Shown here: one piece after another, positions 13,150 through 24,196 of the stretch | Layout: each line of letters opens with the position of its first letter | Numbering within the stretch: position 1 is the stretch's first letter | The notes under the pieces: generated by a model | Databases searched by the model: none | Told to the model about the DNA's origin: nothing | The model's input: the letters and a program-made list of their open reading frames with translations, nothing else | Source of the DNA: Cotesia glomerata | Taxonomy: Eukaryota > Arthropoda > Insecta > Hymenoptera > Braconidae | DNA: 64,000 nucleotides | Direction: 5' to 3' | Assembly: GCF_020080835.1 (NCBI RefSeq) | Contig: NC_058159.1 | Coordinates: forward strand, 13,827,101 to 13,891,100 | Program-made: the position numbers and the translations under genes

Positions 13150-13591
13150 ACAAATCAGTCTGTCAAACATCAAATAACCTGTTGGTTAACTCTAAGAAGC
13201 CGCGCAGGGGGGATGAAAGGAATGACTTGCTTGTTGTACCGGGTTGCCACAGCACCAAGTATGACAAATCCTTTTTAGTGAGTGCGATTAGGATATGGAA
13301 TCGGTTACCTTCAGACTGCACCTCACAATCGACTTTTCCGGCTTTCCGTAAAGCATGTTTCGAGTTTTTGTTGAGCGAAGAGAATGCGTGATTTGACTAT
13401 TGTCTTTAATAAATACTTTTATCTGATGATGGAGTGATATATTGATGTACTTACTATATGTATAATATACCAGTAATATTTGTAATACACTACTTTTGTT
13501 AATTAACATTCATTGTAATGTATTTTGGAAGGCCGCAAGGAGCTACGACTCCATGGCCTTTAAACAATAAATAATAATAATAATAATAATT
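13150..13591 (+). pseudogene. ORF2 C-terminal remnant and 3' end of non-LTR element
   Basis: The frame to 13391 ends in the family-typical tail of non-LTR polymerase ORFs: HSTKYDKSFLVSAIRIWNRL with PSDC after it. Endonuclease and reverse transcriptase are absent, so the copy is internally deleted just after ORF1. The 3' UTR ends ggccgcaaggagctacgact, ccatggcc, then (ATA)n. The same end occurs at 16634-16697. Confidence 0.75.
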
Positions 13592-14013
13592 TAAGGAGGT
13601 CCTTTCGCCGCCAATGTAAAATAAAAAATATTAGATTATGAGTAAATTTAATTTTTTCTAATAGTTAAGGTCCTTATTTATCTTATAGTGAGGTTTAAAT
13701 TATACTTTACCGGACAAATTTTTGAAAAAATAAAATTTTTAAATGTTAGTATTTGTTCAGAGTCTTACGAGAAAATCAGACGTTTGCAGTATTTCTCGAA
13801 TTATACTATCAGTCATTGATTAGATAAAGTAAAAAAAACTAAAAATCAGATTTTCGAAATATCCAGGTTTCTTTTTTGCAATAAAATATATCAGTTACCG
13901 AGATATTTATTGAGAAATTAATATTTAAAAATCACAAAAAATTCTCAAGTTATCTACTATAAAATGGAGTCAAAAGATTTGGCAACGTTGCGTAGCGCGC
14001 GAGCTTCAGACCA
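13592..14013. other. Non-coding sequence inside the compound insertion
   Basis: AT-rich sequence, no gene. Near 13982 atttggcaacgttgcg is echoed in reverse at 16142 (gcgttgccaaat), hinting at an older inverted structure around the array element. Confidence 0.4.
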
Positions 14014-14177
14014 CCCGGGAAAAAATGATCAGATCTGATCAGACATGAACAGGCATGAGTCTTCAAGTCTGATCAGGTATGAAAAATGACCGGGTCTGAT
14101 CAGACCTGGCCAGGCATGTTCAGGTCTGATCAGATCTGTTCATGTCTGACTCGATCAGGTCCATAAAAAAAAAAAAA

Positions 14178-14250
14178 TCGGTGCCGACGGGGATTCGAAC
14201 CGTACACCTCGCGCTCTTCAGACTGACACTTTACCTCTTGACCAAATGAT
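14178..14250 (-). pseudogene. tRNA-like sequence or tRNA-derived SINE head
   Basis: The minus strand has a box A (tggtcaagagg, 14244-14234) and a box B (ggttcgaatcc, 14201-14191) at tRNA spacing, then a T-run (14163-14177 side) that could end Pol III transcription. The anticodon-loop-like ctgaaga would give GAA. The anticodon and T stems pair poorly and no 5' acceptor strand complements the 3' one, so a working tRNA is unlikely. Confidence 0.5.
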
Positions 14251-14433
14251 TCATCTTAACTTGAGAGTATCTTTCGAGCTACTTCAAGTAATTCAAATTT
14301 TATACATGATTTATCCTTATAGTTAACGGAGTTCTATACCTAATTTATTAATTATTAATAATTAATCATATATTACAGTGATTTATTCGGAACGGCTATG
14401 TATTTTTTTTCGCTCCATTAACATATGGTTCTA

Positions 14434-15325
14434 CACTGAGAGAGAATTTTATTCAATAGTAATAAAACAGTTTATTTGGACTTGAAAAATTTAGTTAATA
14501 TTAATAAAATTATATTTCATATAAATAAAATTATATTAGTATTTAATAAAATTTCATAAGTATTTAATAAAATTTTCTTAAATACTAATATGTGTTTATT
14601 AAAATAACCACGAACGACGCTTTCGTTTGCTGTCATTAATACGAATATTAAGTCATTAAAAGAAATAATCTCAAAAAAAAAAAAAAAAAATTAATATTCA
14701 TCAATTAATTATAATATATTCAAATATATTTTCACAGTAAAGTCTTATAATAAATAGTATTAAGATTTTTAACAAGACATCCTAACCTAACCTATTTGTT
14801 TACTTCATGACGAATCACATGTAGAGATTTTAAATAATAAAAATAAATAAATATTCGATTGAATTTATGAAATCATAGTCTTTATTTTTAACAAATGCGT
14901 CCCTACATTGTCTGGTTTTCTGCTTCTGTTTTCATTTTATTAAATAATGTCTAACTCTTATCGATTCATTTGTGAAATTTTTAAATTTAAGTGCATAAAA
15001 ATTAACATCCACTCGGATAACAACAGTTGTAGACTTTGTATTTCAAAATATAGTTCCGACAAAATTCAATTTTACTTAATTATTTATTCAATTAATTACT
15101 GATCAATACTTGTTAGTTAGTTGATTAATGAATTTTCTTTATATTACATGTAGATAAATATTCATTACATACTAAGAAACATTTATTAGTATTTAATAAA
15201 ATTTTTATTAGTATTTAAGGAAATTTAATTAATATTTAATAAATTTTTATTTGGGATTAGCCAATAAACGTTTTATTAAATAGTAATAAAATTTCATTAC
15301 TATTAAATAAAATTGTCTCTCAGTG
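14434..15325. mobile_element. Non-autonomous TIR element (CACTGAGAGA ends)
   Basis: The left end cactgagagagaattttatt and the reverse complement of the right end, cactgagagacaattttatt, match for about 35 bp including ..aatagtaat.aaa. Length 892 bp, very AT-rich, no coding frame. A clean target duplication was not found. Confidence 0.65.
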
Positions 15326-15871
15326 TTGGCTAGATATCAGACATGGACAGGTCTGATCAGGTCTGAGCGTATTTAAGGCTTCAGACATGAACAGACATGA
15401 GCAGGCATGAACAGGTCTGATCAGATCTGAACGTATTTAACGCTTCAGACATGAACAGACATGAGCAGGCATGAACAGGTCTGATCAGGTCTGAGCGTAT
15501 TTAATGCTTCAGACATGAACAGGCATGAGCAGGCATGAACAGGTCTGAACGGATTTAACGCTTCAGACATGAACAGACATGAGCAGGCATGAACAGGTCT
15601 GATCAGGTCTGAACGAATTTAACGCTTCAGACATGAACAGACATGAGCAGGCATGAACAGGTCTGATCAGGTCTGAGCGTATTTAATGCTTCAGACATGA
15701 ACAGGCATGAACAGGTCTGATCAGGTATAATTTCAGGCCTGATCATACATGAACAGGCCTGCTCAGGTCTAATTTCAGGCCTGATCAGATATGAACAGGT
15801 CTGCTCAGGTCTAATTTCAGGCCTGATCAGATATGAACAGGTCTGATCAGTCCTGATCATTTTTTCCCGGG

Positions 15872-16340
15872 CATTCAATAAATTCAAACTAAACTTTAAC
15901 GCGCTTATGTTTTTCATGCATACTTATTAGTTAATTTATTGTTAGCAAATTTTCATAATTCATAATTGAAAAATAAAACAATAATTAAAAAATACTAGCA
16001 TTCCTGCCATGAGACATTAGAATGTTATGGTTTTGTGACTAAACATTTTCAATTAATTTATTTATTTACACTGACTGCAAAAAGTTAAACACGGTTAAGG
16101 TTAGGATTGTGCAAATAAAAATGTAAACAACCGAAATAAAGCGTTGCCAAATCACGGATAGGTTACTAACAGCTGATTTACAACAGTCAAATTAATTTTT
16201 GTATTTAACTATTTTTTTTTTTTTTTTTTTAAATTTTCAAAATTTCAACGATTAATGCCTCATATACTATTTATTTTTTAATTTTAGGAATTTTTATGGG
16301 TTTTGTATTTTAATTTATTGAAAATTTACTACTACAGTTG
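15872..16340. other. Non-coding sequence with poly-T tract
   Basis: AT-rich, no gene; a run of about 20 T lies near 16210-16230. Confidence 0.4.
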
Positions 16341-16697
16341 TTATGACAACTGGAGCGAAAGGATTTCCTTAAGTTAAAATTTGGAATCAATTACCAGCTG
16401 ATTGTACGACGTTACCAATGTTTATGGAGTTTCGAACTGCTTGTTCTGAATATTTTTTACAATCTGATAGATCATAATATGTATTCATTGTATTAGAATT
16501 TAGTGATGATTGAGTGATTGAGTGACTGAGTGTTTAACACACTACATTATATATACTACTTTATATATATACTTTATATATACTACTTAACACACTACTT
16601 TATATATTATATTAAGATTTTTTGTATCAATTTTGGATGGCCGCAAGGAGTTTCGACTTCATGGCCAATTAAATAAATAAATAATAATAATAATAAT
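16341..16697 (+). pseudogene. 5'-truncated non-LTR 3' end, second copy
   Basis: At 16372-16476 a short frame has the tail motif KIWNQLPADCTTLP and a stop. It is followed by a 3' UTR ending ggccgcaaggagtttcgact, tcatggcc, (ATAA)(ATA)n, the same family as 13150-13591. Its right end is the junction with transposase B. Confidence 0.75.
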
Positions 16698-17051
16698 AAT
16701 TACTGAAGCCTGATTTTCACCAGTACCAGAAGCGATTTTGGGAGCTTCCAAAAATGTTTCTTGTCCCAAAGCTGTTAACGCAATTGCCACTCTATCGACA
16801 TTTCCAGGTTCTTCAATGTCAGGCATTATTTTTCCATCCCAGTGTAGAACGCAGTTATTAATTGTCAAATTGTTTTGTAAATTTTTCATTATATTTTCCC
16901 TTGCCGATTCACGACCTCGATGGATCGTCATGTGACTTATATTATATTCGTTTATGCCATGTCCTGCACTTTTCAAAGTAGCAGCTATGATAAAACAAGC
17001 ACTTCTGTCAGTTACATTGGCACGATCAAGTGCACTGGAAAGTAAAGGTGT
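16698..17051 (-). pseudogene. Transposase of element B, middle exon fragment
   Basis: The minus strand reads PLLSSALDRANVTDRSACFI, HWDGKIMPDI and SGTGENQASVI, colinear with the element A protein (ISALDRANVSSRNA, HWDGKILQDI, SGTAENQTSAI). HWDGK carries the first proposed catalytic Asp. Its 5' side is cut by the solo LTR at 17052 and its 3' side by the non-LTR insertion. Confidence 0.85.
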
Positions 17052-18263
17052 TGTTATGTCCAAGGGCGTTTTTTGAGCGGTAGCGTAAACGGTGGAGGTT
17101 TGGACTAACAGTTTAAAGAATACGCAACGGAGGTTTTAATTCCGTTGTTTTAATTATTTTTGTGGGACGTTTTCGAAGTACGAATTTACCACGCCTTCGT
17201 TTGAGACTGTACACGGATTTTAGTTAGGAGTAGATGTACTTACTACTTGCTGGATTATTTCTTAGGATCGGATCCGTGATTCCGGGGCTGATCGTAGTGC
17301 CTTTTCCTTGATTGGACCCTCTGTTGGTATTTGCAGCGAATGGATGTGGATGGATTTGGGCTGCTTATTCTAAGGGCTTCTTATTTTTATGAAATGAACT
17401 TATTCGAAACAGATTTCACTTTTCAAGATTTATTTAACAAACACCAAAACCTTTACACTTTCACAATTTTTATTAGATCGAAATTATTGATTAATGAATT
17501 TTTATAATTTGATTGAGCTAACGTCCTCCAGTCCCCCGTAGGGTAAAGTGCGCAAATTTAGCTATAAAAGATCTTAAGTTACTTATTGACCGAACTCTCG
17601 CCTAAGTGCAGGGCAAATTAGAACTTTGAGGGTCCGGTTCTCTAGATTTTCTTATTGATCAAAATCTCGCTTAAGTGCAGGGCAAATTCAGAACTTTGAG
17701 ATTTTGACTCTCTAAAGTTTATCTACTGACCGAGTTCTCGCCTAAGTGCAGGGCAAATTAGAACTTTGAGAATCCCGACTCGTAGATATTAATAACTAAT
17801 ACGTGGCCTGCCGGTTGAACCGTGTCTGAACTCGTCTTAAGTGCAGCGCAAATTAAGATAAGGGACTTTTACAAGGCACGGGCCTGTCAAGTTAAACGCG
17901 GAAGTCGAATTAACTAACAAAGACCTGGTTTACACTTAAAACTAATACGTGGCCTGCCGGTTGAAACCGCGTCCAAACTTCCTTTAAGTGCGGAGCAAAT
18001 TAAAGCAAAGGACTCTACAAGGCACGGGCCCGTCAGTTAAACGCGGAAGTCGAATTAACCAACTAAGACATGGATTTGGCTGTTGATCGCCTTTTTAAAA
18101 GCTCGCGGTGCTGAGATTGCAGAAGTCCCCGCTAGTCAACCAGCAGTCACGTAGCTTATATTTTATTGTGGCTTTCGCGCATGGAGAAGTCTTCCATCTG
18201 CGCGGGTGATTTAAATTAAGAAAAATGAGAAGAGAGAAAAAAAATTTGCGGGTGGACATAACA
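17052..18263. mobile_element. Probable solo LTR inserted in transposase B
   Basis: 1212 bp starting TGTTATGTCCA and ending TGGACATAACA, so it has TG...CA ends within an 11-bp inverted repeat. Removing it with a 4-bp duplication (ATAC/ACAC on the minus strand, one mismatch) restores the transposase frame as NIMIPLLSSALDRA, matching NILTPELISALDRA of element A. Inside are three close copies of taagtgcagggcaaatt (about 17604-17750), two looser ones near 17834 and 17976, and two copies of acgtggcctgccggttgaa. No coding region. The superfamily (Gypsy would fit 4 bp) is inferred. Confidence 0.65.
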
Positions 18264-19021
18264 GTATCATGATGTTCTTTTTTTTGTGCTGTTGCGATAA
18301 CTTAAGTTCATCTTCGTAATCCGAAATTGAATTTGAAGTCCGACTAAGACTGGAATCCGTTTTTTGACTTAATAAGCCGGTATCGTTGTCAGTTGACTGA
18401 AAGTTCTCTATAAAATATTTAAAATTTTAATTAAGTTCTCCAAGAAATTAAAAAAATTCCAGATTTAAAAGTAAACGATTTTCTACATAATTTTTATGCA
18501 AAAATGATCTAAGATTGCGAAAAAGAATAACAACACTTACCAATGTCATGTGGTTGGTTTACATCACTGTCTGATATAATATCAACTTCCATATCGTTTT
18601 GAGGAATAACATTAATAAAACCTCGTCGATTCGGTTGCCGTTGGCCTTGCAAAAATAATTTTTTATCTTTATCAAGAAGTTTTGTTGCATTATGATCAGC
18701 AACGTCAAACAATTTTTTCAATTAAAGCACAAAAATGTGACGCTTTTTGTGAGACTTTTATTTTTACTTTTTCTAAATTTCTCCACAGAGTATGATAGTG
18801 AACAAGCTTTCTTATTGCAGAATTTTTCTACAGGTCGGAATATCAGCTTCAGCCCATAACTCAAAAACCTTTTCAATCGTTAATAATGCACTTTTGTTTA
18901 TTGGAAATCTCTGAGAACGATAATAAAGGAAAAAAAGAGACATAACTTCTTTAATAGTTGGTAGTTTACGTCCCACAAATTTTGTTATTTGGCAGCCAAT
19001 TAAATAAATTTGTTTTTCCAT
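18264..19021 (-). pseudogene. Transposase of element B, 5' exons, broken
   Basis: ATG at 19021 opens MEKQIYLIGCQ..KLPTIKEV, colinear with MSKEIPLIGIP..KLPTLKEV of element A. A frameshift lies near 18812. The next open stretch (to about 18541) has KLFDVADHNATKLL and DMEVDIISDSD and ends at a GTAAGT donor. After an intron, a piece (about 18411-18264) reads DELKLSQQHKKKNIMI before the solo LTR. At least two frameshifts make it non-functional. Confidence 0.75.
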
Positions 19022-19242
19022 ATTTAACACTTAGTTAATCAACTTAGTAAACTCAATTCTTCGAAAAATAATAAACACTCTGTTAACTTAAACAATTATC
19101 AGAATAAAAACGTAATCGATAAAGCAATCATACGAGAAGAAATGTATAATATTACATGAGCTTGGAAGGTAATTATTAAGGTGGAAAAATTTAACACGAG
19201 ACTGATAATATCAGTAAAACTCTTACTTGCACTGATAGCCGT
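19022..19242. other. 5' flank of transposase B gene
   Basis: Non-coding DNA upstream of the minus-strand gene. It ends at the BEL target duplication GCCGT (19238-19242). Confidence 0.5.
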
Positions 19243-19886
19243 TGAATAATTACAGAAAGAGCGGAAAAGCGGGGATCAGGTTTAGGGTTGGATATCTCAA
19301 TTAAAACGCGTAATTTATTATCAAAAATAACACTAGTAATTTATTTACATTAATTACACTCAATATTTAATATTTTTAATAGCGGATTGTTAAGATAAAA
19401 GCGGATTTGTAAATTACAGCGTGGGTTGCAAAAGCGAAGCCGGTTGACACTTGGTTGAACACTTTGCCGGCACTGAAAAAGCGGTGAAATAAATGCACTG
19501 ATAACACAATTTACCTATAACAAATTAAAGCGAATTATTAGCGGTTAATTTAAGCAATTTAAATTATAAAAATAGCGAAATGCGGTTAATTAACAATAAG
19601 CGAAAGTAAAGCGGAATTAATGGCGACTTGTTGCAACGAAAGCGTGGAAGCGAAAGATAATAACAATAGTCCGTCTTCTTCCTCATTGAGTTGGGGAAGA
19701 AGGCTATTGCGCATGTCTAGTGGGAGCGATCAGCCAATAAAGCGGTCGATTCATGACGTGATCGAGAGGCTGATTTTCTATTGGCGGTTCGATTTTTGCG
19801 GGAACTAGCGGTGGACAGGTGCGTCTCTTGAATTTGGGAGTCCCCCAGGAGCGAGTTAATCGCTACTGGGCCTTGTTCACCGAACA
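19243..19886 (-). repeat. 3' LTR of the BEL/Pao element
   Basis: 644 bp, offset exactly 4976 from the other LTR, and identical to it in every stretch I compared. On the minus strand it starts TGTTCGGTGAACAAGG and ends TAATTATTCA. The 62-codon frame in it occurs identically in both LTRs and is not evidence of a gene. Confidence 0.95.
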
Positions 19887-21134
19887 TTCTCCCCCGGGTT
19901 GGCGGCTGCGTCGACAAGATCATCTTCTTCATGCGTTAGCGGCAGGACACAGAGCTTTGTAATTGGACGTACCAGCTCTGTGTTAACTGTCTTAACAGTT
20001 ACTACGCGGATTTGTCCATCTTCACCTGGATGGACAGCAATTACTTTGGCTAATGGCCACTTGGTTGGCGGGAGATCCTCAGTGGTGATCAGTACTACTG
20101 AACCCACCTTGATCTGGTTGCGTCGATGATGCCACTTTGAAATGGCCTGGTAGCGGTGGATGCAGTCCTGGTAGTAGCGTTTCCAGAAATGTTGAACCAT
20201 TTGCTGGACTTGTTCCCAGTGCGAGAGCCGAGCAGGTTGTAAATCTGTCAGCGATGGCTCTGGGATAGCGGTCAGTGACTGTCCGATTAAGAAGTGACCT
20301 GGAGTCAGTACAGCCAGGTCAGCAGGATCTTCATTCAGCGGTGTGAGCGGTCTGGAATTCAATATGGCTTCAATTTGAGCCAGTAGCGTTGAATATTGCT
20401 CAAGCGTCAACAGCGAGTCTCCGATTGTTCTTCGAAGGTGAAATTTGATAGATTTCACAGCGGCTTCCCATTTTCCTCCAAAATGTGGAGCTCCAGGCGG
20501 ATTGAATTTCCAGTTCGTGCCATCTTGAGCGATCAAGGTTGATAATTCTCGTAATGTACGGGATCCTGCAGCGAATAGTCGTTTCAGCTCTTTATCTGCT
20601 CCTACAAAATTGGTTCCACAGTCTGAATATAGCGTGTGGCAGATACCTCGGCGACTAGTGAAGCGGCGATAAGCGGCGATGAAAGCGGCAGCGGTGTAGT
20701 CAGTTACTAGCTCTAAGTGTACAGCTGAACTGAACATGCATACAAAGACTGCAATCCAGCCTTTGTATGTTTTTGCTCCACGTCCTTGAAACGTTTTCAG
20801 CGTGATAGGTCCAGCGTAGTCGAGTCCTGTATGCAAGAAGGCTCGAGTTGGCTGTACTCGTGCGGCGGGTAGTTGACCCATCAACTGTTGAGCGCGTTCT
20901 CCACGGTGTCTCGTGCAGATAACGCAGCGTAAAATAAATGATCTGACTGGAACACGGCCTCCAATGATCCAGACAGTCTTGCGTAAGTCAGCGAGCGTAA
21001 GCTGAGTACCTCCGTGAAGCGTTTTGCGGTGCGAATCATCAATCAAAATTGATGTAAGCGGTGATTGTCGCGGTAGAATCGCTGGATGCCTCTCTTCTGG
21101 GTCCAGCAATGCGTTTTTCAAGCGGCCACCGACC
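19877..21134 (-). CDS. BEL/Pao integrase region (frameshifted from upstream pol)
   Basis: The minus-strand frame begins by joining LRVGGRLKNALL near 21134 and runs to 19877, reaching into the LTR. It shows an HHCC-type zinc-binding region (CVICTRHRG), the integrase core with DYAGPI, SDCGTNF and later a KWEAAVKSIK-type segment with the third acidic residue, and a C-terminal domain (GSVVLITTED). This enzyme inserts the cDNA in the nucleus. The first catalytic Asp is that of DYAGP, the second that of SDCGTNF. A frameshift of one base near 21134 separates it from the RNase H-like region. It is not likely to be translated intact as part of a polyprotein. Confidence 0.85.
19887..19897 (-). other. 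Polypurine tract of the BEL/Pao element
   Basis: On the minus strand cccgggggagaa stands directly before the 3' LTR (TGTTCGG). This is the expected place for the plus-strand DNA primer. Confidence 0.7.
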
Positions 21135-21838
21135 CTCAGGACCCATTTGATGGTCGATGAACGGAGTCAGCTTAGTGATGCTGTTATTTTTAGGCAGACC
21201 ATCACTATCTTGTAGCGTGTGAATCTCTCTAGCGAAGTATTGTCCTTGAGTGAACTTAATCAAGGTCAATTTAGCGCGCTCCAGGTCTGATGGAGTAAGC
21301 GGGTAGGTCAGCGAAGATTGTGGAACTCTTTTAAAGCGGTCGATGGCACGATGCCAGATGCTAAGCTTCCGTAGCAGTGGAAACAGCTGCGTGTAATGCG
21401 ACAGTAATTGTTGGAGCAGGCAATTTTCTGCTTTCCAAGTTACTAGTGTCAGACCTTGGCGTTCTTCTCGATGCGTTGCGTTGTCTTTTGGAGGCTCCAG
21501 AGTGGGCCAAGAGGATTCTGGTTCATGGAGCCAAGTTGGTCCATGCCACCAGAGAGCGTGTTGTTTCAGTTTTAGCGTAGGTATACCTCTTGAAGCGCAG
21601 TCAGCGGGGTTTTGTTTTCCTGGAATGAATTTCCAGGAGACATCTCGAAGCGTTTCTTGGATTTTTCCCACTCTATTGCGGACGAATGTCTTCCAGCGGA
21701 TTGCTGGACTTTTAATCCATGCGAGAGTCACGGCGGAGTCAGTCCAGAGATTGATCCTGACATTTTCAAGCGACTGAACTTCTTTAACATGAAGTATCAG
21801 TTGTGTTAGCAAACCATGCGGCAGATAATTCCAAGCGT
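21039..21838 (-). CDS. BEL/Pao pol segment, RNase H-like region
   Basis: After a one-base shift near 21830 (the upstream frame ends ELSAAWF...), the minus strand continues LLTQLILHVKEV, then LWTDSAVTLAWI, RNRVGKIQE and PGKQNPADCASRG. In BEL/Pao elements this connects reverse transcriptase to integrase and includes the RNase H domain; TDS with the following residues is its recognisable core. It ends when the frame is lost near 21134. The residue pattern is typical of the family, and I see no internal stop. Confidence 0.8.
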
Positions 21839-22290
21839 GGGATTGTCATGGTCTTCAGCGGTGCTACTTGCGTTTTTGAACACAGAAGTGAGACCTTTGT
21901 GTTCCCATCAGCGTCAGTGACTCTCAAATAAACAGCGGCAGCCATAGCGTTTTGCGAAGCGTCTGAGAACCCGTGCAATTCCATAGTTGCTCCAGGTGCT
22001 ATATTATTCCAGCGTGGAATGCGGATGGATTCGATGTTTCGAAGATCCTCGCGGTATCCAGTCCATTTGTGAATGAGTGATGGTGACAATTGTTCATCCC
22101 ATGACACTCTATCTAGCCACAGATTTTGCATAAAGATCTTGGCTTTGACGACTATTGGTGCGAGAAGTCCTAGCGGATCATACAGTTTAGCGATTTCAGA
22201 CAAAATAGCTCTCTTTGTCTTAGGCGTATCTGGCGGTAGCGTGTACTTGAACTGGAGAGCGTCAGTGCGTGAATTCCAGTACATGCCCAG
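21784..22290 (-). CDS. BEL/Pao pol segment after reverse transcriptase
   Basis: The frame begins VLGMYWNSRTDALQF after a one-base deletion relative to the preceding frame and continues with KRAILSEIAKLYDPLGLLAP, DRVSWDEQL, MELHGFSDAS and TIPRLELSAA. SEIAKLYDPLG and HGFSDAS are highly characteristic of BEL/Pao pol proteins. It stops because of the next frame change. Confidence 0.85.
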   Translation of the reverse strand: MGMYWNSRTDALQFKYTLPPDTPKTKRAILSEIAKLYDPLGLLAPIVVKAKIFMQNLWLDRVSWDEQLSPSLIHKWTGYREDLRNIESIRIPRWNNIAPGATMELHGFSDASQNAMAAAVYLRVTDADGNTKVSLLCSKTQVAPLKTMTIPRLELSAAWFANTTDTSC

Positions 22291-24008
22291 GACTTTACTG
22301 GTGCATCACTGATTTCTTTAAGCGGTGTATCCAGCTGCTTTTCTGGAGCGACTTCAGCGAGTAACCGTGGGCTATTGCTAGCCCATTTGGCAAGCGGGAA
22401 GCAGCCTGCTGCACACAGAGCTTTTGTTTGTACTGCAGCCTTGATAGCGTCTTCTTCGTTGTCTGCTCCACCGTAGATATCATCTACGTAGCGTGTTTTC
22501 AACATTGGAGCAACAGCTAGCGGAAAGCGGTGTCCTTCATCCTTTACTAGTTGGATAAGCACACGTACAGCGTCAAAAGGTGCACTAGCGGTTCCGTATG
22601 TGACTGTCTTGAGACAGTAAGCGTCTATTAAGTCATTCTCATCTATCCAGAGAATGCACTGAAGCGGCCAATCAAGCGAGTCGACCTCAATCTGTCTGAA
22701 CATCTTGGTGATGTCAGTAGCGAATAGAATCCTGCTGCAACGGATTCTCAACATCACATCAAAAATGTCAATTTGCGTTTTGGGTCCTGCGTGGAGAATG
22801 TCGTTCAATGAAATTCCTGTAGATGTTGCACAGGAACCATTGAACACTGTGCGGAGCTTCGTAGTGGTACTATCAAGCTTCAATACCCCATGGTGAGGCA
22901 AGAAGTAAGCGTTTGCGGGCAATTCGTTGACTGGTACTCGTACCATGTGTCCTAGTTGAATGTATTCTGCCATGAATGCACGATACATGTCAGAATATTC
23001 TCTTTCTCGCGACAAGCGAGTTATTAATCTGCGGAGTGACCCCATAGCTGCGTTGATAGAGTCGCCAAGTTGACTCTCAAGGGCTTTAAGCGGTAATCTC
23101 ACTACGTAGCGTCCATCAGGCTGTCGATAATGCGTTTGACGAAAGTGAATTTCACACTCGTCTTCTTCAGCGGTGTTGAGCGGTGAATTTCCAGATGGAA
23201 CTTCTTCCTGTTCCCAAAACTTAGCGATAGCGTCTTGTAATTCAGTATCTACTGACGCATGTAGTGCTGCGTGTGATGTTGAAGCGTGTTTAGCGGTGAC
23301 AGCTCCATAGACAATCCAACCAAGCGTGGTGGATTGTGCAATAGGAGCATTGCGAGGTCCTCGTTGAATCTCTGCGTTCATAATCTGTGCGGCTGGTGAT
23401 GCACCTAGAATAATATCTACAGGGCGTGGCTGTAGATACTGCGGGTCAGCGAGCTTGAGATTCTCAAGATGCGGCCATTTCGGATCAGCGATCACGAACG
23501 ATGGAAGATCTACCGTCAGTGTTGGTAGAATATGCATGCTGACATGCATTGATGCGGTCGTACACAGCGAACGAAGCTCAATTGTGCTCACACCTAGTGA
23601 GCTTCCTGCGGAGACATTGCCAATGCCCTTGAGCATGACCATGTCACGCTGTAGCGGTTGTCCAAGCTTCTTGAAGAGCGACTGTCTCATAAATGAGAGC
23701 TCTGAACCTTGATCAATCAACACTCTGGCGGTGATTGGATTACCATGATGTGGGCGGACCTGGACTAAAGCGGTAGCTAGCAATACTTGAGCGGAAAGCG
23801 GATCTGTGCGGAAGATGTAGACTGCGGTGAAGCTGGTTTCGTTGGTGCATCCAAAATGGATGGACATGTGGTGACGTTGACCACATTTTCGGCAATCTTG
23901 AGCGGTCTTGCAATCTGCGGCGCGGTGCGGAACACGAAAGTTGAAGCACAAATTGCATTTTTCAACTATCTTGTGTAATTCTCCATAGCGAGGTTATTTA
24001 AGGCCCGA
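22291..24008 (-). CDS. BEL/Pao gag CCHC end, protease and reverse transcriptase
   Basis: The frame is open from just after a TAA near 24010. It starts with a Cys/His finger (KCNLCFNF..PHRAADC, then CRKCGQRHH), the last part of gag. Next is a retropepsin-type protease with VLIDQGSELSFM, where the usual DTG/DSG is DQG. The reverse transcriptase follows: VPVNELPANAYFLPHH, KLRTVFNGS, LFATDITKMFRQI, and the catalytic YVDDIYGG. It ends at the frameshift near 22291. The gag N-terminal domain (normally several hundred residues) is absent; only about 210 bp separate the finger from the primer-binding site. Confidence 0.9.
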
Positions 24009-24196
24009 AGTCGAGTTTTCAGTCTTAATAAACGGAAAGTTCAGCGTACCGGTGTACGAATGACTATCAGGAGCAGCACCCGATGTGCTCTGCGATGCTC
24101 CTGACACTCGACCTTTCCTAGCGGTATTACACTTCACTTAACACAGCACAATTTTTAAGCGGAATGATAAATTAATTTAATTGAGATAGAGCCAGC

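Larger units (their letters stand above)
14014..15871. repeat. Array element with CCCGGGAAAAAATGATCAG inverted ends
   Basis: The left end cccgggaaaaaatgatcag (14014-14032) is the exact reverse complement of the right end ctgatcattttttcccggg (15853-15871). Inside, next to both ends, are arrays of words such as aggtctgatc, caggcatgaa and agacatgaac (14020-14165 and 15340-15860), with super-repeats of about 55-75 bp around ttaacgcttcagacatgaac in the right array. The centre carries a tRNA-like sequence and a separate inverted-repeat element. No protein is encoded. Confidence 0.7.
11842..16697 (+). mobile_element. Compound non-LTR insertion in transposase B
   Basis: The transposase reading rejoins exactly when 11842-16697 is removed together with one AATT; AATT stands at 11838-11841 and again at 16698-16701, so it is the likely target duplication. 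The insert has ORF1 near its left end and an (ATAA)(ATA)n tail at its right end, as expected of a plus-strand non-LTR element. It contains two copies of the family's 3' end (about 13395-13591 and 16600-16697) with 2.7 kb of other repeats between them. Confidence 0.7.

Noticed and set aside
14178..14250. A working tRNA gene with GAA anticodon
   Set aside because: Stems mispair and no 5' acceptor strand is present; only the Pol III boxes are convincing.
15340..15860. Regularly repeated words that could suggest a CRISPR-like array
   Set aside because: Words vary in length and order, there are no unique spacers, and the DNA is clearly eukaryotic.
19620..19808. 62-codon frame in the BEL LTR, repeated at 24596-24784
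   Set aside because: It is identical only because the LTRs are identical, and it runs antisense to the element; no recognisable domain.
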